From the NCBI GenBank assembly GCA_035235625.1, contig CP141147.1, forward strand, positions 28,130,756 to 28,194,755: 64,000 bases of DNA. Reading direction: 5' to 3'. Every line of letters starts with the position of its first letter. Position 1 is the first letter of the stretch. Below are positions 36,000 through 47,893 of this stretch, one piece after another. The notes below the pieces were generated by a model, which was not told the origin of the DNA, ran no database searches, and worked only from the letters and a program-made list of their open reading frames with translations. The position numbers and the translations under genes are program-made. Origin of the DNA: Saururus chinensis (Eukaryota > Streptophyta > Magnoliopsida > Piperales > Saururaceae).

Positions 36000-37835
36000 G
36001 CAACAATGGATGTGAAGGCGATAGGGGACATTTGGCCTCTTTGGTAGAGATAATGCATAATTTTCCCTCACTGAGATAGAGGGATCTAGAATCAAAATCA
36101 TGAAGGAAGTTTGTGCAAAGGAGATTGAAGAGTGCTCCCTAAGTCTGCTTGGAAAATTCCTCACAACAAAATCCTACAACCAGAGAGCTGCCAAACAAAT
36201 GATTAGAGCAGCTTGGGGGTTGGGGGAGAAAATGAAGATTTTGGAAGTAGGGGATCACATCTATCAATTTAGGTTCCAGCCTGGGGTGAACATGGAAAGG
36301 ATTTTGGTGGAAGGCCCATGGTGCCTTGACGACTATCTGCTGCTCCTCAGACCTTGAGGGCAGGGGATGAGCTCCAAATCCATAAATTTCACTATGGTGC
36401 AGTTTTGGGTCCAGGTGTGGGATCTCCATTTTCATTTAGGGGGTGTTTGTGAGGCAATTCGAAGTAGAAAGAAAATGGATTGGTTTTAGAATCGATTTTT
36501 GATGGTGCTTTTATTGTCTCTTGTATTGGCAAAGGGGCGGCCTTGGTTTGCTTTGGATGGAGGAAACAAATCTCATGGTAAGGAATTTTCTCAATTCTAC
36601 ATCGATGCCACAATAAATGATCTAATCATGAGGAAATAGTGGAGATTGAATAGGGTTTATGGGCACCTAGAAGTGAGGAAGAGGAAAACGACTTGGGTGT
36701 CGTTGAGGACTTTGAGAAACCAAGATGCTCTCCCTTGGGTATGTGGTAGGGACTTTAATGAAATCCTTGGTGATTGGGAAATGGAGGGGGGACTCTAAAG
36801 GAGAGGTGGCCAATGGAGGGGTTCAGGATGACTCTGGAGTAGTGCAACCTCTCTAAGCTGTCTTTCTAGGGAACCCCTGGACGTTGTGTAACCATTGCGA
36901 ATGTGGGCAAAAGGATTTGGGAAAGACTAGATCGGTTCTTGGGTAATTTAGGATGGAACAAACAATATCCCTCCTCTTTTGTTTAGCACTTGGTGTCCCC
37001 TTCTTCGGGCTACTACCCTATTGTCTTACACATTAGCCAGGCTCATGGTAGGGGGAGATCCCCCACCGGCCATTTTGGTTTGAGGAGGTGTGGGCTAGAC
37101 ATGAGGATTGTGAGGGGGTCATTCAAGACTCTTGGACTATCGAGGAGTCAGGTAGCGATTATGGGCTTGACCAGTTGGGGGCAAACTTGGGTAGGTGCAG
37201 GGAGACTCTGACTGCTTAGAGCATGTCTAAATTCAGGCATGTCCAGCACCAAGTTAGGCTAGAATAGGACAAAATTAAGAAGTTGGAGGAGTGGAGTTCT
37301 GGTGTGAAGTATTAGGAAGGCAAACAACTCAAAATGGACTTGAACGAGCTCTACAAGAGAGAAGAAGTCTTGTGGCACCAATGCTCAATAGCTCTATGGC
37401 TAAAGGAAGGGAACAACGGAAGTTCATTCCAGGGCGTATTTTCTTGCAAAGGCCTCTTAGAGAAGACAACGGAATTTCATTCCAGGGTTATGTGACCAAG
37501 GGCAGATGGGTCACCAAGGGGGATCGCATGGGGGAGCTGGTGGATGGATATTTTAGACATCTTTACACCACTTCGAGTATGGGCAAGAATTCAGAGGTCT
37601 TGGCAGGTATCATCCGGGTGGTGATAGATGACATGAATGCCAAACTGATGGCAAGGTTCACATTGGACAAGATGACCATGACCCTAGGTCAAATAAACCC
37701 CTCTAAGGCACCGGGGCCATACAACATGACTATTTTCTTCTTAGACAAAATTGGGAAGTCATTGGAGGAAGGTGATGGGGGCAGTTCTAGGAGCCCTAAA
37801 GAATGGAAACTAAAACTTGAATATCCTTCCTACTA
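36000..37835 (+). pseudogene. Truncated L1-type LINE (ORF1, endonuclease, RT start)
   Basis: Order fits a plant L1 LINE. 36100-36357 encodes an ORF1 part (DUF4283-like): AAKQMIRAAWGL, IYQFRFQ, RILVEGPWCLDDYLLLLRP; it continues out of frame with VQFWVQVWDLHFHLGG. 36640-37210 keeps endonuclease fragments: LPWVCGRDFNEILGD, then a degenerate ERLDRFLGN-like stretch. 37380-37800 starts the reverse transcriptase: KGRWVTKGDRMGELVDGYFRHL, INPSKAPGPYNM. Several stops and frameshifts break it, and it ends before the YADD-box region. No 3' tail was found. Dead. Confidence 0.85.
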
Positions 37836-37839
37836 ACTT

Positions 37840-39890
37840 TTATTAAATCAAAATCAATTGAGTTTCACCCATAGGGTGTTCATATTTAATTACAATCTAA
37901 TTACTAATGCTCATAAGAAAATAATCAAACCTAATTTTTTGATCATCCCTGTGAACAATATCTCTCTATCCTTTCTTGACGTTCCTATGCATCCAAATCA
38001 GCAAATAAACCTATGCACAAAAATACGCCCGATGGAATGGACATTCCACTGGTGAGCTAAAAGCTCTATGATCGTGCCTCAACTAGAACATGTATTGTAA
38101 TCTAGCAATCTTCGATCATACAATAAACAAGGATTTAATACTCAAATCTAACATGATCATCATATATGTATCGTCACTTAACATAACATTTACATGATCA
38201 TTTGATACCCATCATATAATAACCTTTTACATAATTACCATATACATCATATATAGTAATATACACACCCCGTTCCCTATAACACCTAGAGAATTAGCTA
38301 TGTGATCCGTGAGTTGCCCCGGTGCCAGAGCGCCGTGGGTGGTCATCCATTTTCACTTGATATGACCCGTGAAAACAGGGAGGGAATTGCAAAAGGCTGG
38401 GGTCCACCCTCATCCTTACGTGGCACCTGGGTAATCTTATTATCTTGATCCCGAAGTTAAGGCACTCCACCTAGACCTTAACTACCCTTGTCAACCTCTC
38501 ACTCTTAGGTTAGTTCTTAATTCCTGATCTACCATTTCTGTAGGATATTACTCTCACATGCCCATAAAGAGAAAAAAACATATTTTATACAATTCAACCC
38601 AAGAACAGAAAAGTTTTTATGATTCACCAATCAAATTGAATAATAAGCACATAAGTTCATAAAACAAGAATTAAAATATCCACCCATATTGTCTATTCAA
38701 TTCATTAACCTGTCAAAACATAAGCATGTACTATCCAACCATAATTGATATGTAATCCAATTTATCAATACCTGCATGGAGTGGCATGTATATATATATA
38801 TATATATATATATCAAATCATCAAAATTTGCATTTGCATCTTGAATATAACCTATAGAAGACAACTGTTCCAACACTTAAAACTCATGGTGTAAGTAATG
38901 TGTTCCACCTATGCAAATTTGTACACTTTTCTTTTTAATATTGTTACTTGCAGAAACCCAGTACTCCAACATGAACATATACGTATAAATAGATTAAGAC
39001 ATATACAACCTCTAGCATCCCATGATTAAATCACAATTTCGTAATGGTAATTAATTGCCCAACATACATCACACAACCTCATCATGTATAAGTCACTTTA
39101 GCATCACAAAAGGGCATTCATTATTTCAGCCATAACATGTACAAAATAGATTTTGAGTGTGTACTAAACAATTTAGAGTAAAACCTATGTTGGAATCTTA
39201 CAATAAAGCATGCTTCAAGTAGTTTAGTACAAAACATCTATCAAACCCTTAAATCAAACTTACTTGAAACACACATTTATCCAGCGTTGGGGCAAGGTTT
39301 GTTTTAATCCAAAACATATGCCCAACATTGGAGCAAAGTAAATGTTCAATTAAAATATGTGCATATAACAGTCACTGAAATAATATATATATCTAACTCA
39401 AATCATATCTTAGATGCCAGAGCAATGCATACGAATTCACTCAATTTATTTTTATACATTAGGCAATGCATACGATAACTCAATAATATATTGCATACAT
39501 TGGAAAAGGGCCTAAAATTAACCCATCATATATCTTTAACATCAAACATAGCTTACATATAATTCAAATACATTACAGATATAAAAGTGGTGCATGAGAT
39601 TAGATGAAGACCTATGTCACTCATTCAAGTAAGAGAATTTCATATTACACATTACATTCGGAAATTCATTTCACATATATATAACCAAAAACACACAGCA
39701 CGATTCATGCTAAAAAAACAATCCATGTTACACGTGAGGGTCCTCACTTTGGCCTACTTCAACGCCTAATGCCAAAAGCCACTTCTCCTCTCTAAATCCT
39801 AACAATAAAATCAAATCAAACCTCTAATTAGTGGCTATGCACAATAGATTTTAATAGGCTAAAACATAAGAAAAGAAGAAGTGGTTTTGG
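37840..39890. other. AT-rich intergenic DNA, possibly retroelement UTR/LTR remains
   Basis: No gene seen. A GC-richer patch at 38290-38480 has the look of LTR sequence on the minus strand but no end was found. A (TA)n microsatellite is inside. Confidence 0.4.
38789..38813. repeat. (TA)n microsatellite
   Basis: About 12 uninterrupted TA units between GGCATG and TCAAATCA. Confidence 0.95.
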
Positions 39891-39895
39891 GCATT

Positions 39896-41035
39896 TCACT
39901 TGCCCAGAAACCTGCTGTGAAAAGTGGGTTCCAACTGGGAGAAGGAGGAGAACGATCTGAGGGAAAGGGGATTCAGCGTCTCCCGTTTTGGAAAGACTTT
40001 GGCACGGTGCGGTCCATCGCATATGAAATAGCCACCACCCTTGTTAGGCCAGCCAGATTGCTCGCTGCCCTTTGCTTTGCCCCCGTTGCCACCCTTGTTG
40101 CCCTCCTTGTTGGATGACTTCACCTCCCCATTCTCCTTCATTGGCTCAGCGGGAGTTTGTTTGAAATCCGCCAAGCTGGTAGCCGCTGTAATCGCTGCGG
40201 GAAGGTCCTCCACTTCCCTCCGTCTCAACTCGTTTTGAGCCCACGTTTGCAAGCCCATCATGAAGTAGAACAACTTGTCATCCTCCGTCATGTTTGTCAC
40301 GCCCAAAATCAGTGACTGAAACTCCTTAACGTAGTCCCACATTGGCCCTATATGTGTAAGGTTCCTCAATGCTTCTCAAGCCATCCAAGACACATTTTTG
40401 GGAATGAACTACACCTGCAACTCCCTCTTGAACATATCCCAGTCCCTATCTTTGGCTGACTCACAGTTGCATCATCCTCCAACCGTGTCCGCCACCACAG
40501 CTTTGCATCCCCTTCAAGGTACATCACCGCCAAGGTAACCTTCTCCCCCTCTTGAGTATGGACCCAACGTAAAGTAGCTTTCCATATCCCAAAGGAAGTT
40601 CCTGATCTCCTTGGCGCCTTCATCCCTGCATACGCCTTTGGTTCAGGTACCTTTTCTTTCTTCGCAATCTGCTGAGATGAGAACTCACCCCATCTTGTGA
40701 TGGAGTGTTAATGACTGCCCGTTTCAATACCACCACTTCATCCACCAACTCGCCAATCTTTGCTGCCGCTTTGTCCTCAACCTTTTGCACTCGCTGTCTG
40801 AGATAGTTCGTCGTTGCAGCCACATCAGCTGCTAATGTGGTGAGATAGGCTGCCCCTTTAACCGTATTGCATTCTTCCTGAGACTTGTCAATGTGTGGTA
40901 CAACTTAAAGCAGGGACACTTGTTGGTCGAAGAGGGCCAAACACTCATTGATGTTACGTAAAGGGGTTTGGACTTCAGCCCGTCCCATTCGCTATGGCCA
41001 TCACATCCACCTTCACCTCGAGCTCAATAATGTGA
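39896..41035 (-). pseudogene. Ty3/gypsy gag pseudogene
   Basis: Read right to left: a coiled-coil-like N-terminal part (40620-40823, RVQKVEDKAAAKIGELVDEV), a capsid part (40366-40623, EGEKVTLAVMYLEGDAKLWW then RTRLEDD), then 39896-40369 with GPMWDYVKEFQSLILGV, NMTEDDKLFYFMMGLQTWA and QNELRRREVEDLPAA. The zinc knuckle remnant FICDGPHRAKVFPKR has lost two of its three Cys ligands (first and last). At least two frameshifts and several stops occur. No protease, RT or integrase follows, so the element lost pol or was non-autonomous. Confidence 0.85.
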
Positions 41036-41233
41036 GTCAACATCGAGCCTACCATCAAAGCTCCCTATTTTCTAGCAACTCGTCAAGGTAAGGTAAGCAC
41101 GCAACATGGATCTCCAATTTGTCTAGCAACAACCCGTCAAGGAATTCACCTCTTCTAAGTATTCCAGCAACTTAGCAACCTTCAGCCATCTCCTTCGCAG
41201 AGACCGTATAGAGCTTTCACCTCCTTCAGAATC

Positions 41234-41260
41234 CTGGCAATGGAACCAACTATCACGAGC
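41234..41260 (-). other. Primer-binding-site and LTR edge of the gypsy remnant
   Basis: On the minus strand GAGCTCGTGATA is followed by G and TTGGTTCCATTGCC. GTGATA looks like a decayed GTGACA LTR end, and the next 14 bases match TTGGTATCAGAGCC (initiator Met primer site) at 10 positions. Position just upstream of gag supports this. Confidence 0.5.
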
Positions 41261-42100
41261 TCGAAGCTTTGCCTGACATTCGCACTCGTGATGGCCTGAC
41301 TACACTACACATCCAGCAGTCTATCTCGTCCCTTCCCACTCGTATGCACAAGGGAAAACACAAGCAAACAACAACAAACAACCCAGAAGTTGTCCTGGTG
41401 CAAGGGTCTCTGACCAAGTTATATTTTAGTCCGTCAAAATACAATGGCAAGGAGAGGGCAAGGCTGATCCACCAAGTTTGAGTTCTCTCTCTCAGCACCC
41501 TAGTTTGCTGTGCATGAAAAAAATTGTCACCGAACATCATCAATCAACCATGGCCGCCCTTACTCTCTCCCTTAAATAGACTGAGTCTGAACTGGCCGGT
41601 CCTAGTGCTACTAGGAGTTACATAAGCCACCAATACAAGAGTTCTCACCTTGACCAACTAGCAGCTCAACAAGCAGTCCGCCCTTAGACTAAATTAGGAA
41701 ACCAAGTGGAGTCTGTCTTCAGCTAAAAGTTCAGCGTCATGTTGCCTCCAAGAGTCCTATCTGTCCAGGGAACTCATTGCCTCAACTCCTACTCGATCTA
41801 GGAGAGCAACAATCCTGCATACGCGAATCCTATCCACCTTGGGAGTTCGTCCCTAAGTCCAAGTAGCGCCCAGCTTCGCTGCTAGAGTCCCGCCCGTGCA
41901 AGGACTCCTCTTCAGCATGCTTCGCAAGGTGAGTAGTCTGTCTGGAACACCTCCAACGCTGCTCCACCATTTGTCCGTGCCCAAGGGGCTGCCTAGGTTG
42001 TCCGTTGCCCAAGCAAATTTGGTTGTTCGCTGCTAAGTAAGGGGATAGCCGCCCCCTTTTTCCATTGGACAAGTTAGGGGTCTAACGGCCAGGTAGACTC
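41252..42100 (-). mobile_element. Probable 5' LTR of the gypsy remnant
   Basis: Lies immediately upstream of the primer site. The minus strand has CTATTTAAGGGAGAGAG near 41563-41579, a plausible LTR TATA box. The outer end was not located, so the right limit is a guess. Open frames here lack domains. Confidence 0.4.
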
Positions 42101-42980
42101 ACTTTTTGTATGTTTGTAGCATGTGGAAGGAGGAGGTTTTGACATTCTCCTCCATGGGTCTAGAAGTGGATAGAAGGGGAATGTGAGGGGCCTCTCGGGG
42201 GCTTTTGCAAGCCTGCGTGCTAGCGAATATAAACTACTGATTGCATACTAGCTTCACATATATCACTCAATTGTAAGTCCTTTTCTTTCCAATAGTAATG
42301 GAAAATAGTTTTGGAGATTTTTCTCCCCGTGATAAATCCGCCCTCTCGCCCATCCCTCTTCCTTCCCAAACATTTTATAAACCTGCATTGGCATCTGAGT
42401 GGTTCCAATATCCCCAATATTCTCTCTAGTGTTGTGAAATCCCCCTTTACCAAAAAAGAGATAAATGGACTATAGCCAGGGTTTGGACCCATGGGTCTTA
42501 TCCAAAGTTGGAGGAAAGGGAGTTGAAAGCAATGAATTTCGGGCACATTCCACTATCTAGCCTTGTCCCCATCAAACAATTCTAATGGAGTCAAATTGAC
42601 CACTTAGATGACTAGGCTTTGGACAACCCACCCCCTCAAAAATGCACATGACCCACCCACAGGTTCAACAATAAGTTGTCGCTAATAGAATATGTGTAAC
42701 AAATTGTGATATTCTCACAACAAAATTATTTACAAGAATTTATGTATGAGTTTTGATTGGACTTAATAAATAGGCCCCATACAAAGTTAACATAGGTTTT
42801 TTAATTTAGTCCAATTAAAACTGATGTAAGAGTTTTTGTTGTGCAATTTCATGGTGAAAATATCATTTTCCTTTCAAGTTGAAGAGAAAAAAGTTAGCTT
42901 CACATGGCCACTTCCCTCCCTCTAAGCAAAGTCCTCCATGTTTAACACTTTCATAGGGTACAATTATTTTAAAAAAAAGT
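42100..42980. other. Intergenic, no supported gene
   Basis: A 108-codon minus-strand frame at 42220-42546 has no recognisable domain. Confidence 0.45.
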
Positions 42981-42982
42981 TT

Positions 42983-43183
42983 ATATTCCCTTTGTTTAAT
43001 ACTACTAGTTATATTTATAAAAATAATAGTATTTATTAAATGGTAAAACCTACATCTAAGAGAAGGAAAAATAAGTTTATAATATTTCTTAAGTATCTAA
43101 CTATTTAAATTTAATAAAATAAACCTATAAATATGGAATAAATTTTTTGCCAAATGGATTTATTGATTAAGATGGAAGGAGTA
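42983..43183. mobile_element. Stowaway-like MITE, family A
   Basis: TATATTCCCTTTGTTTAATA start and AAGATGGAAGGAGTA end. Contains TACATCTAAGAGAAGGAAAA and AAGTATCTAACTATTTAAAT. Confidence 0.75.
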
Positions 43184-43499
43184 TTTCTATGACCGCCAAA
43201 GCCTAGACATCCTCGATTTTTAATCTGAAAAAACATTTAATGATGTGAAGATAACCACGTCAAAACACTCATTCATAACTTTCACACCATTGTTGTGTGG
43301 GGTAAAAGTGACGAAGTAACATTCTGACGTGAGAATCTCCGTGTTATAATAATATTACTGTTCTATTCTACTTTCTTATGATCAAAATTTTACATTAACC
43401 TTGATTAGACATAAAAATGTGGGTATCACATAACAACAGAGAATCCACTTTTTTCAGGTTTAAAATGTTTAAGTAAGATTTCAGTATTAAAAAAGGATT

Positions 43500-43680
43500 T
43501 AAAGGAAAAAGTTCTAGGCTCTTGCGTGCCGGCGTGCGCTCGGGCTCATTGAGCCATTGAATTTATATTCAATGACTTATCAAATTTATGGGTTTAAATG
43601 CCTCGTAAATTTGATGGGCCATCGGATATAAATCTAACAGCCGAATAAGCTCAGGTGCATGTCAACATACGTAAGCCGGC
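43500..43680. repeat. Inverted-repeat patch around ATCAAATTTA
   Basis: ATCAAATTTATGGGTTTAAA and TTTAAATGCCTCGTAAATTTGAT form opposing arms, with CATTGAATTTATATTCAATG beside them. Likely a small foldback remnant. Confidence 0.45.
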
Positions 43681-43839
43681 CTCGTATAAACAAGACTCAA
43701 AAAGAAAAGATTTTATTGAACGATTACAAAAAGAAAAGAGACTCTTTGTACGTGCTCCACGAGTGTAACGCGTGCATCGCTGCGAAATTTCAATTAAACA
43801 GCCAACTTCAAAACAACTGAAAGGCACGGCTTGAACCAC

Positions 43840-44140
43840 CCACGTGCGCGACCAAAAATGTTCCTACATTAAAATCAGTACGAAGATCTGTGCGGTCGCT
43901 GCAGCACCTTCAGCCGCACGTAGCTGTGCAGGACGCTGGGACCCCCCCTTCGGAGTTCAGAGAGCCGTTCGAATCGCACGTGCAGGCGTGAGACAACAGG
44001 ACTGGGACTCACACGATGCAATGATTGTGGAGAGTCTCGATTATGATTGGTCAATTTTTAAGTCAGAACTACAATTTGACTGATGTGACGTGGACGTCAC
44101 GTCATCAAAGCGATCTGAGCTCTTGGGCCAGCACGTGGCC
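43840..44140. promoter_or_regulatory. bZIP-type ACGT cluster
   Basis: GTGACGTGGACGTCACGTCA at 44085-44104 packs three ACGT cores (TGACGTGG, GACGTCAC, CACGTCA) into 20 bp. CCACGTGCG near 43841, GCACGTAGC near 43916, GCACGTGCAG near 43976 and GCACGTGGCC near 44131 lie close. Nearest gene on the plus strand is AHL, 3.7 kb away; a target is not established. The 79-codon frame at 43844 has no domain. Confidence 0.45.
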
Positions 44141-44309
44141 CCAGTGTCAGACCAAGTGATCCATTTTGCCTTCATTGATTACAGCAGCTTCGTTACTAGT
44201 CGCTGTCCCGTTATTATCCAAATTGCCATTTTTTTATTTCATATTCTAACACTCTTAATTTCTACTTAATTAACCTAAATTTATTTTTTTACCCTACGTA
44301 ATTATTTTA

Positions 44310-44408
44310 TATATCCCAAACTATTATATTTAGTTTTTAAAATAAATTTAAAATAATTTATTTTAAAAAATAAATACAGTTATTAATGTGAGACAAAGGG
44401 GTATTAAT
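44310..44408. mobile_element. Short MITE, family B
   Basis: TATATTTAGTTTTTAAAATA and AAAAATAAATACAGTTATTA are near-mirror halves ending in GTGAGACAAAGGGGTA, the short palindromic Stowaway-like type also found at 55322, 56045, 57088 and 61571. Confidence 0.55.
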
Positions 44409-44522
44409 TTTATTTAGTGTGTATTAATATTCATAGCATAAAATCTGACTTAAAAATTTTATAATTTTCTTACATATACATAAAAATACTTAAGAAAAAG
44501 ATATTTTACAGCTGTCAAGCAT

Positions 44523-44722
44523 ATATTTTATTTTTTTATATTAAAAGTTATATTTAAAAAAATAATAATTTTATTAAATAATAAAATTTACATCTAAAAA
44601 AAAGAAAAGAAGTTAATATTTTTTTAAGTACTTAATTATTTAAATAAAATAAAATAAAATTATTAATATAAAATAAACTTTTCTGTTAAATAGAATGGTC
44701 AAAATGCAGGACGAATAGAGTA
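44523..44722. mobile_element. Stowaway-like MITE, family A, decayed
   Basis: AAAAGTTATATTTAAAAAAA, TACATCTAAAAAAAAGAAAA and AAGTACTTAATTATTTAAAT match family A. The right end GGACGAATAGAGTA is recognisable; the left end is blurred. Confidence 0.65.
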
Positions 44723-46860
44723 CTATTTATCCATGACCATTAATTTTAAATATTTAATTATGTTATAATCTAGTGGCTATTATGACATTAAAATAATGAA
44801 TACAGTGAAGAAACAAGACAAGGCCCCTTTGGCCTAGCCCTTGGTTAGATGTTGAGGGTTGAGGCATCTTCCCATTGGACTTGTTGTCTCCAACAAGTTG
44901 ATCCCGCTTCCATGAGGCATATCATTTTTTTCTTTTGGCAAATAAGTCATTCTACATCGGAAGACACTTTTCATCAGATAAAGGAAGGGAAAAAACAAAC
45001 AAGCAGAAGGATATTAATTGTAGTTATGATAAATAGACCTTGCCCTACACATGACTTAGATATATGCTAATCTTATATTATGGTCTAATTATCTTGGCGG
45101 GTTCAGAAATGGACGACCTCTTTGACTCTAATGTTGGATAGAGGGCGTTTGACTCCTTCGTGTCATATGACACCCTAATATCCCCAGCCAATACCAAACA
45201 GGGAAAAGTTAGTAAGCTTAGTCATCTCGAGCCCGACAAGAAGGCATGTGGTGATCTACTTGTCCTTTGAGTTATATGTGCCATAGGATTAAAATTCGAT
45301 AATATTAACTCTCAGGATGTATCTGTGCCCGGGCTCATTTTAACGGGTGTATACCAAATAATCCCATTAGGAGCCATATTCTATTATCATCACTAAGTCA
45401 CTAACATGATTAAATTATAGTAAAACAGGATAAACATAGATAAGATATCATGCATATAGTGGAATGCTTGAAGAATATTTACACAACCTCTTACAGATAC
45501 ATACTAATTTATTGTAAGAAAAACGTTAATTTGCGTCAAGTTGTATATTAAAAAATATGTGTGGGGAGCAACACAAACAATTGGATTATGATTTGACAAC
45601 TTGTGTCAAAATGAATCACCAGCCTACCCCTGAGTAGTATCCGCATAATGGAAATCAGGCCACTTAAAAGCAGTGCACATGGAAGAAGACTTTTTTTTGT
45701 TATGAACTTTTTTTTTCTAATCACCCGCTATTAAAACATAAATAATTTTATATTCTTCACTAATAATGAGCATAGTGTAAATAATATATAAATTTTTTTG
45801 ATATTTAAGATCAACGTTGTATGCGCTACTTACATGTTAGTATCAATAATACTAATACAAATCTGCACTAGTGTATATGTCATTAATCTTATAAATAAAT
45901 GGCTCTTATGTAGTTTATAATAAGTTCATTGTCAAGGAGGAGCATAAAAATGCTTCCCATTAAAATACGAAAAGAGTTTTTTATAACTCTTACTCACAAC
46001 GAACCTAGTGTAAGAACTTTTATTTTTAGGATTAAGAGTAGTGCATTCGCTAAAGTATATTAGTGCCAATGCCTTCCTTATGTTAGGTTCATTGTAAAAA
46101 AAAAATATTAAAAATACTTGATAATATAAGGCTGAAGAAGGGGAGTAGTGTCAGTTGAAAGCAACTTTTGCCAACAGGTCAGCTTAACAATTTATTGTGC
46201 CATTGTTAGTATTTATATAACATGCGCAATAGGTGCATCTGATTAATTATGACTAAAGATAATGCCATGTTACAATTAACACCAGGTGCAGAACAAACAC
46301 GGCAACACATACTTTACACATTTGTTTGAATTTTACGAATAATTAAATGGCATAAATAATGATGCATTGGGGTTGAAGGTGCATTGTTCTTGGTCTCAGC
46401 GAAATCGAATATTAATATAATAATTAATTTATGTCTTCAAGGGGCATCTACTTGGAGTTTTGTCACAGGAAAAGGACATTTAGAAGGGCCTCTTTTTTTC
46501 TTTAAATAAAGCCAACAGCTTTGTTCGAGAAAAATAGAAAGTGAAAGAAACAGAAACAATGCTCTTCTGCCTAGCTTTATCTATGTATTTACAAACCAGT
46601 ACAAATATTCCGATCCGGTCCGATATTTCAACACATTTGAGCATAACTCCGACATTTACCCGGTACAACACTTTTTCTTCTTTATTATTATTGTTTTTGA
46701 TAATTTATTTAATCTCTTTCCTCACATTAACCTACTAATTTTTATTAAAAAATTATTAATTGCAACTTAAGATATATATATAAATATGACAAGTGAGTAA
46801 TAATTAACAAATTAGGGGGTAAGGGTGTAATCTTATCTCTAGCCAAAGAAGGATAAGGAG
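44722..46860. other. Intergenic, no supported gene
   Basis: AT-rich DNA with a foldback at 45800-45900. Short frames at 44849, 46480 (minus) and 46541 have no family features. Confidence 0.5.
45800..45960. repeat. Foldback element with GCACTAGTGTATATGTCATTAA arm
   Basis: AGATCAACGTTGTATGCGCT and TTAGTATCAATAATACTAAT pair with CTGCACTAGTGTATATGTCA. Followed by TTCATTGTCAAGGAGGAGCA, which resembles the sequence after the 35215 and 58490 copies, so the family element is longer than its hairpin. Confidence 0.5.
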
Positions 46861-47815
46861 CAGCCAGTGACTTAGTGGGAGGAAAAGGCGGGCTGGCAGC
46901 TTTAAAACAGCCGAAAAAAAATAATTATTTAATTTCTGTTTTTCCAATTTCCTCCTTCATTATTCTTTTATTTAAATTTCCTATTCAATTTAAAATAGTT
47001 CATTAAAATTTAAAAATAATTTCACTAACTTCTTACATTAGCAACATTAAACAATTCAAAGTTATCTAATTTAAAAAATTGTTTCGCCCTTTTTTTTGCG
47101 CTTGCTTTTTCTCTCTCATTGTCTTCGCCTTTTCCGCTTCTTTGTTTCCTCAAACCGGTTTTCGGGCACGAGCTCCGTCCCGGTCTGGAAGAAAGCCAGT
47201 CCCGGTGTCGGAACTCCGAAGCTTGTTGCCGGGCGCAAAGCTGATTCCGGGGATCCAGTTTTCCTCAGAAAAGCGGGAAGTGGAAATTTCAGCCATTTAA
47301 GCAGCTTCTTTTCTGTCATGAAAATGGTGGCGGAAGAGGCGAAAGCGACCCCAGCTTCGGCGCACGGAGGAGTCGTCAGGAGTCGGTACTGCAGATTCTG
47401 AACTCTGGAGCACCTTGGGTCCTTGAGCTTCCTGTTCAAGCTCAGAAAAGTCAGTTTTTATCTTTTCTGAAAAAAAAAGATTCTTACTTCAATTTAAATT
47501 TCATTTTTTTTACCAAGCGAAGAAGAATTTGAAAGTTTATTTTTTTCCAAAAAGAAAAGCCTGTAATAGTTGTTAAAATCTGAACTGGACTGGTACGGAT
47601 CATCCTGTGATTTGGAAGAAGTTCTAAAGTTTAATTTTTTGTTTTTTTTTTCGGATTTTGAACTTCAGATTAGTGGGAAAAGCCGGAATTTTCGGAAGAA
47701 TCTATGCTTGGAAAGAGCTACTGGTTGCAGCGATTGGCGAAGGATTTTAAGCGGGTGAAAGTTTGGATATTTGGGTCTCCGGTGAGGTTTTCTTAGGGTT
47801 TTAGGTGGAAATCAT
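46860..47815 (+). promoter_or_regulatory. AHL promoter and long 5' leader
   Basis: AT-rich DNA changes to a mixed, CT-rich stretch from about 47080. GGATTTTGAACTTCAG ending at about 47669 after a T-rich run looks like a 3' splice site, so the leader probably has an intron, but its donor was not identified with confidence. Several upstream ATGs (for example 47318 and 47324) exist if unspliced. Confidence 0.4.
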
Positions 47816-47893
47816 ATGCATGGAAGCGAGGGAAGGGACGAGTCCTCCGGCGGCGGGAGCTGTGGCAGCGGCGACGGCGAGCGAAAACCCTAG
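47816..47893 (+). CDS. Overlapping upstream ORF, 25 codons
   Basis: ATG at 47816 lies four bases before the AHL ATG (ATGCATGGA) in a different frame. It reads MHGSEGRDESSGGGSCGSGD then GERKP and stops at TAG 47891, inside the AHL coding region. Its context (C at -3, C at +4) is poor, and the AHL start has G at +4 but T at -3. Scanning ribosomes would therefore split between the two; translation is inferred, not shown. Confidence 0.45.
   Translation: MHGSEGRDESSGGGSCGSGDGERKP

Noticed and set aside
47805..47819. GTG-initiated extension of the AHL frame
   Set aside because: No ATG in that extension; plant translation is expected at ATG 47820.
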